This document shows positions 1-13,488 of a stretch of 64,000 bases of DNA, piece after piece. The notes beneath the pieces are model-generated. The model was not told the origin of the DNA. It made no database searches and saw only the letters and a program-made list of their open reading frames with translations. Position 1 is the first letter of the stretch. Every line of letters starts with the position of its first letter. Source of the stretch: Angiostrongylus vasorum. Its lineage: Eukaryota > Nematoda > Chromadorea > Rhabditida > Metastrongylidae. The stretch covers positions 1,302,001 through 1,366,000 of the forward strand of contig JADANN010000409.1 in NCBI GenBank assembly GCA_018806985.1, written 5' to 3'. The position numbers and the translations under genes are program-made.

Positions 1-81
1 CGGAAATCGACTTCTCCATAATCAGTAGAATTCATAGGTCGCTGTAGAGCTTCTCACCTCGTACTACTTTATAAAGAACAG

Positions 82-352
82 AGGATAAGGCTCTCAGCGT
101 TGATCAATCACTTTGCGATGCGCCATGCATGCGACTTTATTAGCCATTGTACGGAGGTGATTGAATGCATATCTGCCCTTTACAATGACTCACGGTGGCC
201 TACCGATGAATCGAGCCAGTGCTCCTATCCTCCCAAACAAGTCTGCTACCAATTTGTCGATCCCAGAGGGTCGAAAGCCTTGGTGGCCCAGGTGCGGGAG
301 AATCGATCTCATGTGTACTGCAGAGAGCCTCCGACCACTGCTCCACAAACGC
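82..352 (-). repeat. SINE-A copy (tRNA-like SINE)
   Basis: One of at least 25 related copies in the window. In element orientation the unit starts with a tRNA-like head containing TGGCGCAGTGG, which fits an RNA polymerase III A box, and a B-box-like ATCGATCCC about 35 bases later. A body follows with the recurring words GGTACCAGACTTGTCTG, GATAGCAGCACTGG and GATATGCATTCAATCACCTCC. The 3' end is GATCAACGCCGAGAGC and then TTTATCCTTTT. This copy is diverged. Open frames across it are translated SINE and not genes. Confidence 0.85.
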
Positions 353-640
353 CATTGTATCTCTTTATAGAGCACCTTTTATGAATCCTTCCTTAGAAGC
401 TTATTTGAGAACGAAATGCTATCAAAAAATAACCTTTGAGATGTTTAGATTCAATGCACCATATTTATTCACTTGTAATAAATGTGCCTTGAAAAAGTTG
501 GTTTTAAATTTCAAGGCGTAAATACACCATTCGTCAACTCAATATTGACTGAAATACAGGATTCAACGAGTCCTCAAAATATACCGGTCTAATAAGCAAT
601 TTGAAAGTTAGATTAAAGGTTACGTGAAGAGAAGTAAAAA
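353..640. other. 3' flank of the lectin gene
   Basis: No gene seen. A minus-strand AATAAA at 464-469 lies about 170 bases past the stop codon of the C-type lectin gene and is the best candidate for its poly(A) signal. Confidence 0.35.
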
Positions 641-2723
<2,083 letters not shown>

Positions 2724-2756
2724 GGTTAGTAGACTCGAAACCACTCGTTTCGAACG

Positions 2757-2766
2757 CCTTTTATGC
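2757..2766 (-). promoter_or_regulatory. TATA-like box of lectin gene
   Basis: Minus strand GCATAAAAGG lies about 35 bases before the ATG at 2723. The spacing suits a core promoter with a very short leader. This is a sequence match only. Confidence 0.4.
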
Positions 2767-3289
2767 GGGAACATTTCGCTCGATGGCCGAACGCTGATCA
2801 CGAGCATACAGTAGCTCTGCTACTAGACTTAACATCTATGGTTCCTCTTCACCGAGAAGGGAAGCCGCACAAAGGTGATTCTAAATTTGAAAAGCGTTGA
2901 AGATGTAAAAGTGCATCCCTTTGAATCATCAGAATAGAAATGCAACAGAACGATGAAAAAAAGTAAAAGAAGAAGAAAAGTATTGAAATATTGACACTGC
3001 AGATCTACAAGTAGGCCTCACACTCATCGATTCTACCAAGTGGCATAGAGGCATCGATCTCAAGGCCTTCGCTATCAAGATCAGTCCAGCGCTAAGAGCT
3101 GGCAATTCATGCTTAACCGTTCTTAAATCACGTTTCCGGTAACAAATGGCTTCGTTTGAGAAGAGTTAAATGGTATCAACAACTATTTGAGAAGCTTCCA
3201 CTTCGCATTCAGCTCTCCTCAAATGATGTTTACAGTAATCAGTAGTCGTTCTTGAAGTTTGTCAAACCTGCAATGCACACTCGGTCATC
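2767..3289. other. Upstream region of lectin gene, no gene seen
   Basis: Unique-looking AT-rich sequence between the lectin promoter and a SINE fragment. No exon with convincing splice sites was found on either strand. Confidence 0.4.
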
Positions 3290-3294
3290 GGTTC

Positions 3295-3410
3295 ATTCCC
3301 GCGCTTTGCAGGAATCAATCCCTCCGTTCCTTTGTGGTCACCAAATTGGCGCCATATTTGTCTGAGAAGATATCAACACTGGCTTCATACATTGGTAAGC
3401 ATCCCCAAGT
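3295..3410 (+). repeat. SINE-A fragment, degraded
   Basis: Carries the SINE-A body words in diverged form (CAAATTGGCGCCATATTTG, GATATCAACACTGGCTTC). Head and 3' end are lost or unrecognisable. Confidence 0.6.
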
Positions 3411-5199
3411 CACTGTGTTGGCCAAATATTGATTTACTGAACTCTGCGGTTCTACTAGTGGAGTCGAACACATACGGGATCGAAGACACCATGATCGACC
3501 CCGGATCGTTTAACCTGTTATCACTTATTGAGTCTCTTTCAGAATTAGTAAAAGTAGTAGGAATCGAACGAATATTACGAAATATTCTAATAACATCGGT
3601 GTTCAAGATGCTAGTCTACTTTTTGTTGAATACGTGAGGCTCATCATTTCTGCTTTCGTTCGTTTTCACATACGGACTCTGAACGACTTCTTTTGGAAAG
3701 TTCCTCTCTTAATGTACACATCTTCTGATTGGAGTACTTCTTTCTTGAGAATGCTTAACATTTGGAAAAGTCTTCAGATTATTCTCGATCTTCAGAGATG
3801 TTTCAGGAAGTTCGGTTTCAGTATTTAAGAGATAGTTCACTGGATTTCTTCACATGCCTTGAAGTACTTCTCGTAGTTCTTGACGATCTCCAGTAGTCTG
3901 TCCTTCTGAGTTAGCTTCCGTGATTTTTCGATTTTCGTCAAGTGATCAAATGATGTCAGAAGTCAATTCTTCTTGCTAAACAGCCAGATAATATTCTAAG
4001 GAACATGAGAATCTTTGAAACGACGGCTTGATGAAAGATTTAGTCCCAGTGAGAATTTCCGATACTCTATATAGTTTACAACTACTCGTTTCTTTTAGTT
4101 TCATCCAAGCACGCATTCGAGACGATGTAAATCGTAGACGACTGAAATTGGGCTTAAACAGGGATAAAAGTGATGTTATTTCTATTGGTATAAAATTTGT
4201 GTATAAGTGGATGATAAATACTTGTTGTTTTCACTGTTTCAAAGTGCTACTGCCTGGTTTATGTTCTTCTTTGTGTAGGAATAATGTACAAAGCGCGTAT
4301 CCTAGGCCGAAGAGCCAAGGTTTGAACCTTTGCCGGGCCTTGATTGTGAGTCGTTGAGAAAGTGCCCCTTTAGTGTGTAAACGTTCCAGCTAAACTCTAT
4401 TTTACTAGTTTTCCTCATTTGCAGCTTATGTTGACAGAGATTCGCTATTTTTTATACAGGCGCTTTCATACAATAACCATGATACATCATAGCGTTTAAA
4501 ATAAAATAAGAGCTAATTGACAGCGAAACTACTGTAGAATAAAATTTACCCAGGAAGGTACTTTTGTACAACCGTTAGGCTAGGAAAAGGCTGCTCTGAT
4601 CGGTCACCTCCTACATTAGTCTGCTTTTGACTACCTATCGACGCAAAAAAGTTCTGTGATACGCTGAACAGAAAATTGGCACCATACCTCAAAATCAACC
4701 GTTTTGTGGTAAGCCCAAGAAAAAAAATCGAAAGAATCGGGCTACGAAACTATGCCTTATCCGGTGCATTCATCGGACCTCTCACCAACAACTGCAGCTG
4801 AGTTTTTCTCCCATTTGAGCAACTATTCTCTGAGAAATTCCATAGTAATACAACAAATTTTCAGGATTCTGTACAGCTGGATAAAATGGACCTGTGTTTA
4901 ATTCGGTAAAGGGGTCTGGAAAAATGAAGTTTTTGAAATATGAAGCCAAAATATCATTCTTGGAATAGAGGAGGAATCACAGCGTGTACCACTTTTACCG
5001 GAACTGACTGCTCTGAGAGGAATATACCTATTCTCCTAATTTTTTCCTTAAAGACGATGCCTTGATGGCAAGTTGAGGTGTCATCAAAAATCATTATCAG
5101 CTTTGAGATGTTTGCATAAGAATGAGATCTTCTAAGCTTTTAATAATTGCTAGTAATCAAGCAATAGTACTGTTGTATAGTTGAATACTTGGATGGTCT
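3411..5199. other. No firm gene; coding-like frames at 4600-4910
   Basis: Mostly featureless AT-rich sequence. On the plus strand 4620-4910 holds coding-like open frames (for example KKFCDTLNRKLAPYLKINRF) and a possible small exon 4864-4908 between a TTTTCAG acceptor and a GTAAAG donor. I could not join them into one frame-consistent model, so no CDS is called. Confidence 0.3.
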
Positions 5200-5204
5200 G
5201 TCTT

Positions 5205-5425
5205 CAATGGATGGGCGGGCAGCAGCATAATTCCCATTTCTTCGGAGTTTTGTTGGTTTAGCCACCGTGGTTCCCTGGAGTCCTGAGGTCAGCTTGGTTA
5301 AAGTCTAGCCCAGATCGTCACCAACAAAGGCAGTCGCAGCCCTTGTGGATCAGAGGGAGATTTGCCACCATGCGGACTAGTTTGATGCCAGGACGGTGGT
5401 GGATCCTAATATTGTGTTCTTAGAT
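5205..5425 (-). repeat. Family E repeat copy
   Basis: Matches 28216-28660 in reverse orientation (shared words CCCTGGAGTCC, GGAGATTTGCC and GACGGTGGTGG). See the 28216 entry for the fuller unit. Confidence 0.7.
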
Positions 5426-6021
5426 TTCCAATCATCCAATTTTTCGCCATAGTTTGATTTGAACATCACTGTTATAAACGAATCATATTCTCGTTGCCGT
5501 ACCATCTGATCCTCCGTGGAAGGTCCAAAAAGTGGTCAATACTGCTCGATTGGCTTTCTTTTTTGAATTTGAAGGAAGAAGATGTCACACGATGAGACAA
5601 AACGTGAGATGGATTATCAAAATTAGTGGCATCTGAACCGATCCACTTCACGTGATTCTTCACTTGAAATTTCCTATGAATCTATTTTACTCGTTACAGA
5701 AAATACCGTGTTCTACCACAGAGTATATCATGTGGTTAGTAAACTCAAGCTATAAATTTACTACTTGTCTTATTCGTGTTACAGAACTGAGAGCAGAGAT
5801 GATAAAGTGAACGAAGGCTATTGTTAACAATGTTCTTTAAAATGATAAAGCATAGAGTGTACGTCGTTGATCACCGCTTCCTCCGATTCCTTATGTATTC
5901 GACTCTATTCGATAAACTGGTAGAAGGATGGTAAAAGTAGTTCGGTATTGACTAATTTCTTAGGATTCCCCATGCAACCACTAGGCATCGCTGTTGTTAT
6001 TGAAAGCGTATCAGGCCTGAG
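5426..6021. other. No gene or repeat recognised
   Basis: AT-rich sequence with short open frames only and no exon-like segment. Confidence 0.4.
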
Positions 6022-6265
6022 GAGCGCGTGTGGCGCAATGGTCGGAAATACACTGCAAAATACACGTGGAATCGATCCCAACGTCCATGGCCCACCAAGC
6101 CTTCCATCCCTCAGGGGTCGCCAAATTGATACCAGACTTGTCTGAGAGGATAGCAGCACTAGCTCGATACATCTTTAGGTCACCGCGAAATCACCTCCAA
6201 ATGATGCTTAATGAAGTCGAATGCATGGCGCATCCCTCAGGGATTGATCAACGCCGAGATAGAGA
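6022..6265 (+). repeat. SINE-A copy
   Basis: Nearly full length: the head GCGCGTGTGGCGCAATGG is intact and the 3'-most tail after AACGCCGAGA is replaced. An internal deletion removes the segment around GAGTCATTGTAAAGG. Confidence 0.88.
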
Positions 6266-6763
6266 GAGCGTTTTACTGTTGATCCCATAGGAATGAAGTT
6301 TTTGGATACGCCAGGTCCCAGAATCGAGCCGACAGCAACATTTGTATTGCCAGGGCATTTGAGACCATTGCGCTACATAATCCCAATAATTTTTCTTCTG
6401 CATATATATACATATATATGTATATATATATCTTCTACATATATCTAAATGTATCGATAAGTATGCGGTAAATCCCTTCCAGATGTGTCAATCAATTCAT
6501 ATCACACTGAAAAAATCTGCGTATGCCACCATTTTACGCTAATGTGACGTGAGTTTACAATACCTGTTTCGATTCTATACTAGGCAGATCGTGCCACTCC
6601 GTTACTTCAAGGATGATGAAATAGTACTAAAATAGCGTGCCCAAAACTACTATTAAGTTCCTGTCAACACATAATGTCAAGTGTGAGTTACACTCAGTTG
6701 TTAAGTGTCCGATAATGATGGCTGTTTTGAAATCTAAAATATTACTTGGACATGGATTACATA
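6266..6763. other. No gene; short TA-rich stretch
   Basis: Contains a small imperfect TA/CA tract around 6404-6440 and otherwise nothing recognised. Confidence 0.4.
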
Positions 6764-7005
6764 AAAGAAGGGGTAGAGGAAGAAGCTCTCGGCGTTCATC
6801 AATCCCTGAGGGATGCGCCATGCGTTCGATATCGTTAAGCATTGTTTGGAGGTGATTGAATGCATATCTATTCTTTACAAAAAACTCGTGGTGGTCTACC
6901 GATGTATCGAGTCAGTGCTGCTCTCCTAGACAAGTCTGGTGCCTGTTTCTCGACCCTGGAGAGATGGAGGGCTTGATGATTCTGAGATGCAGGGATAGAC
7001 CCCAA
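6764..7005 (-). repeat. SINE-A copy, 5' truncated
   Basis: Element 3' end and body are present on the minus strand. The tRNA-like head is replaced by unrelated sequence from about 6990. Confidence 0.82.
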
Positions 7006-7200
7006 ATTTAATCTCAGAACCCTGTTGGTTGGGTTTCGAACCCTCGATTAGTCTTTCTGGGGCTCACGTTCTATACTCCACACCAACCGAGGTCTTCTAC
7101 AGTGTAATACCCACAACCGACTTCATAGTAACCTCGCCATTAGTCGTATAATCCACAGCGCTCTTGATGAGCAAGCATTTTATTCTTTGTTCATAAATAA

Positions 7201-7225
7201 GCTGACGTTTCGGCGGATTTTAGCC
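7201..7225 (-). other. Relic of hammerhead/PLE terminal motif (3' half)
   Basis: Minus strand GCCGAAACGTCAGC matches the 3' half of the hammerhead-like motif in the PLE terminal repeats. The CTGANGA half is missing, so this cannot be active. Confidence 0.4.
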
Positions 7226-7238
7226 TGGAAAGATCAAG

Positions 7239-7387
<149 letters not shown>

Positions 7388-7461
7388 CAACCAGAGACCT
7401 CCAAAACCAAATAGAAAGTGCTAAACCAAGATTCCAATCACATTGAACACAAAGTAGCTTC

Positions 7462-7697
7462 TTTGCACACACCGCTTTCCATGAGTCCTCCACTGAACAT
7501 TCCACTTGGAGTCCAACCGCACAGAATTCACATGGAAGCGTAATGTGCCTCTCATATTAAAAATATTAGCCTTGAATAATGTATGAATAACGCGTGATTG
7601 CGAGAGGCACATTACGCTTCCACATGAACTTTGTGCAGCTGGCGTCCACGTGGCATACTCAGTGGAGGATCATAGAAAGCGGTGAGTGGTGTTTGTG
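7462..7697. repeat. Long inverted repeat (foldback)
   Basis: Left arm 7462-7553 and right arm 7602-7697 are reverse complements over roughly 90 bases with some mismatches. The innermost 20 bases (7534-7553 against 7602-7621) match perfectly, and the spacer is 48 bases. One single-base indel between the arms near the CCTCCACTG word breaks any shared reading frame. That argues for a foldback element or hairpin rather than two convergent coding exons. No target-site duplication is visible. Confidence 0.8.
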
Positions 7698-7857
7698 GTG
7701 GTGGTGGTGGTGAAATATGACCTATTTGCTTTAAGCCGTTGGTGCAAAGTTCTATCGTCCTATTTTGAAAACTACATTTGCTTTCCAATTCACGTCTACG
7801 TTTGCGCATGACCACACCTCATGTATCTTTGCGGAGTGGTCGCAATTGAAATTTTAG

Positions 7858-8137
7858 TTCTAACGAGAAAGTTGGAAAAAACTAATGAACCTCACGGGAC
7901 TCCTGGAGCAGCGCTGATTGGTGTCTTTTTTCTTCATAGTTCGCTGTCGATATTTCTGTATACAAGCTTTCTAGATATTTCGGCCTGTTTTCAGGTTCTC
8001 CGGTGTTGACATTTGAAATTGTTATTGGCTAGTTGTACTTTGTCATTTTTTGATTATGCTTTTCAGATGCTGACGTTGAACGACATCATGTTGACTGCTT
8101 AACTGAAACCTTTCAATGGTGTGCCATCTCATCGTGA
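7858..8137 (+). CDS. Possible two-exon gene end, unknown
   Basis: Exon 7858-7920 (after AATTTTAG, reading LTRKLEKTNEPHGTPGAALI) ends at a GTGTCT donor. A 146-base intron closes with TATGCTTTTCAG at 8066, and exon 8067-8137 continues in frame (ADVERHHVDCLTETFQW) to a TGA stop. The phases agree (1 into 2 bases). I recognise no domain. Alternative: the first exon is a chance frame and only the strong acceptor at 8066 is real. Confidence 0.22.
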
Positions 8138-9007
8138 CGATGGTGACGTGATGACGTGATTTTTCCTCGATGTCAATGAGCACCAGAGATTTTGTTTAAT
8201 ACAGTCATTCAAATTCAAATTTAAATTAGGGCAGAGTTTGACATTCTCATTCGTAATATAACTCAGTACTGCTAGCAAGTATCGTTATTTTGATAGAAAT
8301 CTTATCCTACTTTTTATCTGCAGGCCACTATCTACAAAAGTCGCAAAGAATCGTGCGAGCTGAGGCCCAATTCCATTTGAGTTGTAATTTACTACTTACT
8401 AAAATTTTTGTCTTGAACCCTGAAAGGCCGTATTTTGGCTTTTCTAAGTGTTTAGTACTTGATGCCCCAGGGACTATGCTATAACCAGTAAGATAGAAAT
8501 TCCTGGCGCTAGTTTACTCCTAAATGGGCATCCTGATGGAAATATCTGCTCACGACGTAACCCTAAACAACAAGCTACCATGGTCTCGCGTAAATTTATT
8601 CCAAAGAGGTTCCTAGTCTAAAAGATGCAAACGTTCATTTGATTCACAACAGTTGGCGATTGTTTGTGTTAGGAACGTAGGCATTCCTGTGCAGCATTTC
8701 TATCTTAACACCTCATGGAAAACAGTTTGCCCAATTGGCAGAGCACGTTTCAAATGAAGATTAAGCAGGCGCCCGCACATTTCTTGCGAAGACTTTCTAT
8801 TTAAGTGAGCAAAAATTTAAGAAAGAGCTTTGATTTCTATCAGGTGACAGACGTTTTAATAAGCAGTTCTTAAGACCTTCGCCCCAACGCCTAATTGCGC
8901 TTTTTTTCAATTTTAAAGTGTTTTACAGCGTAGAAGTCTCTATTTCGGCATTTTCTATGCTCACGCACTCTATACAATAACTATGTTTCAATATTTCACT
9001 ATAGGGG
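8138..9007. other. No firm gene
   Basis: A good acceptor (TTTTTATCTGCAG) ends at 8323 and could begin a short terminal exon (ATIYKSRKESCELRPNSI, stop at about 8380). Nothing else stands out. Confidence 0.3.
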
Positions 9008-9284
9008 CTAAAAGAAGCTCTCGGCGTTGATCAATCGCTGAGGGATGCGTCATGCATTCGACTTCATTAAGCATCGTCTGGAGGTGATTGAATGCATATC
9101 TGGCCTTTCCAATGACACGCGGTGACCTACCGATGTATCGAGTCAGTGCTGCTATCCTCCCAGACAAGTCTGGTACCAATTAAGCGACCCCGGAGGGATG
9201 GAAGGCTTGGTGGACCATGGGCGCAGCAATCGATTCCACGTGTATGCCGCGGTGGCGCCTCCAACCACTGCTCCAACGCGCCCT
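9008..9284 (-). repeat. SINE-A copy, near full length
   Basis: Head (at about 9280), body and 3' end (at 9008) are all recognisable. The B-box-like ATCGATTGC is changed in this copy. Confidence 0.9.
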
Positions 9285-10104
9285 TATTTCACTATAGAAA
9301 TTAGAATTAAATTAACGGTAGATTGCCTGTGAAGTTTCTATTCTCTGAAAGCGTTTGGAAGACTGGTTTTTGTACATTTCTAGGTAGAGAACAGAGCCTT
9401 AACGACCAACACCCAATACAACATCTGTGCTATAGAATTTATCCACTGGTAACAGGAAGTAAGGGAAAACAGTTCTATGCGTTAAATAAACCACTGGAAG
9501 GAAGATGAAACCTATGCGGGTCATACCGGCCACTCTGACAACTTCAAGATAAATTCCATAGAAGTCACTCTTCGAGTGTTAAGGGAGTTAAGAAGAAATC
9601 AAACGATCTTCTTTTTGTAAGAAATGAAGCGGCCACCGAATATACTTGGCGTTCTTGAAGTGGACGATTAGTGTTTAGAGTAGCAGTGGTTGTAAATGCA
9701 CTTGCGATGAGATGGACGGTAGATTTACGACAGCAGGGTTTTTTGTTTGTACGAACACATGGTCAAGCAAGTGCCTTCTATTTCGGGATTTATCTTGCAC
9801 GTCAAGTCGGCAACGGTTTTATATCATTAAGTGAATAAGCAAAAAAAAAGTAGTTTGAGTCGTTTCCAACAAAGAACTCTTGGACAGAGAGTTCAACACC
9901 TAACTCCGTAATAGCACTCGTTTAAGTGATGATGCATAATGCCCACTGAGCTCGTTCAACTCCGACAAGGGAGAAGCAAAAAGCTTTACAAATGTCCGCT
10001 TGGGCCACTTCTTAACGAACAGAATCACTTGTGATGTAAATGATATTTTCAATAGTCACCGCCTTCTTTGTACGACTCTTAGTTTCTAGGTAGGTTACTA
10101 AAGC
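9285..10104. other. No gene recognised
   Basis: On the minus strand 9680-9760 resembles the second stalk exon of the lectin gene in places (AAAACCCTGC, ACAACCACTG), but splice sites and frame are not preserved. This may be coincidence. Confidence 0.3.
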
Positions 10105-10205
10105 CCGTGTGGCTTTGACTGTTGCTTGAGGATTTTCGTCTTCGTCATGAATGCCATTGAATGTTTTCGAGTCTATTCTCTCTGGAATCCTGGGATAGCC
10201 ACACT
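10105..10205 (-). repeat. Family C repeat fragment
   Basis: Reverse copy of the repeat seen at 17505, 27930 and 58983 (minus-strand words GAAAATCCTCAAGCAAC, AATAGACTCGAAAAC). Confidence 0.6.
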
Positions 10206-10860
10206 AAAGCGTTCCCATGTGGATTGGAAGGAGTGATCCAAGCCTAAACAAGTCTGGCAACGACATCCCTACCTGTGATGGATGGCGACTTAGTAGGTCC
10301 GGGGGAAGGTTAAACTAGCGCTTCGCTCCGTACTGAACGGCATCACCACCACTACCTGCGCTGTGCCTAAAGTTTTAGCCACTTTTTAGCACTTGAGAAC
10401 TTGAGGAATTGGTAAGTTTTTAAAAAAGACCTTTACCTATGATCCTAAGGATGAGAATGATTCTAGTAATATGCCAGTCTAAGTATAAAGTTGTTCAAAA
10501 TTCAATCTCACAAAAAAATTGAAGACAGAAATCTTATTCTTTTAAAATATGAAGCAAATGCTGCAGATGCAAGTATTGACGATAACACTTGAGGACATCG
10601 TTGCCTTCTATCCTATGACATACCGATTGCCTTCGGTGCTCGAAATTTGGTTGGCGACTCAAAACATTCGTCCCAGGGGGTCCGAAAACTGAGAGTTTTA
10701 TCTTTATAAAACGAAGCTGTTCACTATTAGCAAAGACTTTCGCTTATTCATGATGACAATGAAGTACGGTATATTTGACTAAACGTGAGAGGTGTAGCAA
10801 TTTTTGAGGGCCTATGCATTAAATTCCATGCATATTCTCGAATGTTAATAGGTGTTGCAG
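10206..10860. other. Mostly unassigned; open frame at 10558-10700
   Basis: A plus-strand frame from an ATG at 10558 (MLQMQVLTITLEDIVAF..., about 48 codons) has coding-like codon choice. It could be an upstream exon of the gene at 10861, but no joining donor is obvious. Confidence 0.25.
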
Positions 10861-11061
10861 GAACGAATGCATCGAAAGCGCTTGGTGTTGCACGACTAAG
10901 CCAAAGATTAATATGTAAGGGAATGATACAATACGATATTTTTTACTTTATAATAGCATTTATTTGTTTCAGATGAAGAATACTTCTCATCGCCTAGCAG
11001 AAGGCTAAAGCTAACTAACACGTTCTGCGTCAATCCCTCAGGGACGCGTCCGTACCGATGA
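10861..11061 (+). CDS. Two-exon coding candidate, end overlaps SINE remnant
   Basis: Exon 10861-10914 follows GGTGTTGCAG and reads TNASKALGVARLSQRLI. A 58-base intron with GTAAGG and TTTGTTTCAG ends at 10972. Exon 10973-11061 continues in frame (YEEYFSSPSRRLKLTNTF) to TGA. The intron length, both splice sites and the kept frame together make this better than chance. The last dozen codons lie in a remnant of SINE-A (CAATCCCTCAGGGACGCG), so either the C-terminus is exonised repeat or the true exon ends earlier. Function is unknown and the 5' end is not identified. Confidence 0.42.
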
Positions 11062-11753
11062 ATCACGTCAGTATTTCTGAATTTTCAGTGAAATCTAGTA
11101 TCACTTTGCCGATCTTCGAGAGCTGGCAGCGGATTTGGGTAGCCCAGGCGCGGGATAAAAAAGCAAAGGACACCATGCACAGCGAAAACATCTCTGAAAT
11201 TGAACATCGTGAAAGTCGTGGTCTGGCCATAGCACTCATTTTAACTTGAAACGAAGATGCCTTTATCATTTTTTGCACATCTGCCAAGTAACTTCAATGT
11301 AATCACATTTATATTTCATTGATGATTGCTCAGTTATGTGATTTTTGGGCGCTGCCTAGTATTTGACTCTGAACCTTTCAAAAGACTCAGCAAATAATCG
11401 GAGTGGAGCGAAAGTTGTTCCGATCAACGCACGTGGTCAACCCTCCCACGCTATTACGCTCCTTTATAAAAGGCCGTTTAAGAGGTACCTCTAGGAATTG
11501 CCGATGTCATCGTTCATCACAACATTCTAGACGGTTCAGTACTATATGGCGATCTGATTCTCAACAATAAGTCGTGTCGTCTTCGCCAGGTGTTTGGTGC
11601 GAACTGCCAAGGACCATCAAATTCTCAACTGAATTGAAGACTGATGATATTTGGAGCCGCTAAACTGTCTGACTGTGTTAAATCTTTATGATGCATCTCA
11701 TACTATATTTATTTATATCATCCGTCTACAGTTCTATTTGTATATTTGAAGTA
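11062..11753. other. No gene recognised
   Basis: Starts in the SINE-A remnant (to about 11090). The rest is unassigned. Overlapping open frames on both strands at 11063-11287 show no splice support. Confidence 0.35.
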
Positions 11754-12036
11754 AGGGCGCGTGTGGCGCAGTGGTCGGGGGGCGTCCTGCAACACACACG
11801 TGGAATCGATCTCGGTGGCCATGGCTCACTTAGCCTTCCATTCCTCCAGGCTCCGCGAATTGGTACAAGACTTGTCTAGGAGGATAGCAGCACTGGTTCG
11901 ATACATCGGTAGACCACCGCGAATCATTGTAAAGGCTATATATGCATTTAATGAGCTCCAAACGATGCTTAATGAAGTCGAATGCATGGCGCATCCCTCA
12001 GGGGATTGATCAATGCCGAGAGCTTTATCCTTTTTA
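11754..12036 (+). repeat. SINE-A copy, near full length
   Basis: Head with a perfect TGGCGCAGTGG, full body, and 3' end CCGAGAGCTTTATCCTTTTT. Confidence 0.93.
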
Positions 12037-12276
12037 AATTGGAGATTTCTGTATCCCATTCGAAAACAGATTTGATTCCAAAAAGTTAGTACTAATACAA
12101 CTTGCCTCGTCTTTATAGATCTGATGAATAATAATTCCGTAAAATATGTGACCTTTTATCAAGACGTTGGATCGAAATTACCGACAAATCCATCTAAACT
12201 TCGTGGTGAGACTATTTGTGCTTTTCTTAGTACTTTATCGTCTTCACTTAAGTGCTTAAAGAATACTTGATTAATT

Positions 12277-12605
12277 TCACAGCTTAGCCCAATAGCTAAA
12301 TATAGATGAAATAACTTCTTGTTCAGGTCCAACTAGACGACTACCATCCAGGACACCATTCTCTCCTACTTTAGAAACTATTCTCGAGGAATTGGAATCC
12401 AGTGAACAACAACATTCACGATGCCATAGAATCTCACTGCTACCGAAACCAACCCTAGAGACGGTTGTCGAAGAATGAAATTTCGGTATCGTGGTCACAA
12501 CTTCAATGTCCGAACCCACTGGAATCTTCTGATCTAGTACAAGGGTTCCTCTAAAGGCACTGGAGCAATCCGCAAACACGACGAGGAGGAGGCTAGTCTT
12601 CGTCA
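12277..12605 (-). CDS. Coding candidate, unknown protein
   Basis: Minus-strand frame from ATG at 12605 to TGA at 12277 (109 codons). It begins with a short hydrophobic stretch (MTKTSLLLVVFADCSSAF) that could be a signal peptide, then GTLVLDQKIPVGSDIEVV, and ends SSIFSYWAKL. Codon choice is plausible, but a frame of this length can occur by chance in this window. An internal donor (AAA before GTAGGA) would shorten it. No family recognised. It lies 1.6 kb downstream of the minus-strand exon at 14202-14329 and could belong to the same gene. Confidence 0.27.
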
Positions 12606-13452
12606 TTACAAAGGAAGAACATGTGATTCTTATCTTTGCACCAATCCACCCACAGAATTTGTCGGTTTGAATGACAGCGAGCGTTTTTTTTTTGTGATTT
12701 TTTCTCATGTACTGGATAAATGTCTTACCTATGGAGTACCACTAAAGTGCTATTTACAGGTACAACTACTGACCAACTACCGCAAAGAATTCCCTAAAAC
12801 TATTATGCGTCGCTTATGAAACTGGTAACTTTGTTTTTACGTAAAGGCGGATCATGAAAAGAAAAGAAGACCAGTTTCCATCAGCAATACTCGATAGACT
12901 TTTACTTTTATTCCGGCAGAAGGAATTCCATGGGGTCAAATTTGTTCAAAAGAAGTGATCGAGCATTAGTCTCTTCCGGAATCCTATATGTAGTTCTAAT
13001 AAAAGTGAAATCCATAGAACTTTCTCTTCATAGCAATTTGTGGGGCTGTACTGGGAAGTCACAAAACCTATGACTTTTGCTCTCACAAAGTCAGTCATGC
13101 AAAAGGAGATTGTTAAAGGTACGGTGGATTATCGTACTAGTTTTTGCTACAGTGGATATTTCACAAAAGAATTCAAGAAAAAGCCAAAGACAACAAACTT
13201 TCGAAAGGCCGAGAAAATGGTGAGATTCGACCGTATTCATTCCTGTAACCAGGAAAGGATAATTTCCATAGTAAAGGAATAGCACCAAACTTGTTCTGTA
13301 TATACAAGTATATATGTATGTATGTGAATGTAGATATATGTATATGTATGGTTCTGTATATAGTATATATGTCCTTACAAACTGCCCTTTATTTAGCCAA
13401 CGCGAGGTTGGTATAGAGGTTCTTATCGTTGTTACTGTCTTTGTTCAACAAT
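12606..13452. other. No gene recognised
   Basis: Open frame 13040-13282 (plus) is AT-rich with no splice or domain support. Confidence 0.35.
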
Positions 13453-13488
13453 GTCTGACGTTTGGGCGACTTCGCCTTCCTCAGAGCC
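13453..13488 (-). ncRNA. Degenerate hammerhead-like motif
   Basis: Minus strand: CTGAGGA core, stem II GGCGA/TCGCC, then CAAACGTC where a working hammerhead needs GAAA. The outer stem is only two pairs. It has the same 36-base layout as the motif in the PLE terminal repeats, so this is probably a dead relic of a related element. Confidence 0.45.

Noticed and set aside
100..384. Frames across SINE-A copies here and at about 20 other sites
   Set aside because: All are translations of the same SINE body in different phases and recur at every copy.
7534..7621. Convergent paralogous gene ends in the two inverted arms (shared peptide PPL..P.G.Q.H..H.EA)
   Set aside because: A one-base indel upstream breaks the shared frame and most differences change the amino acid, so coding constraint is not supported.
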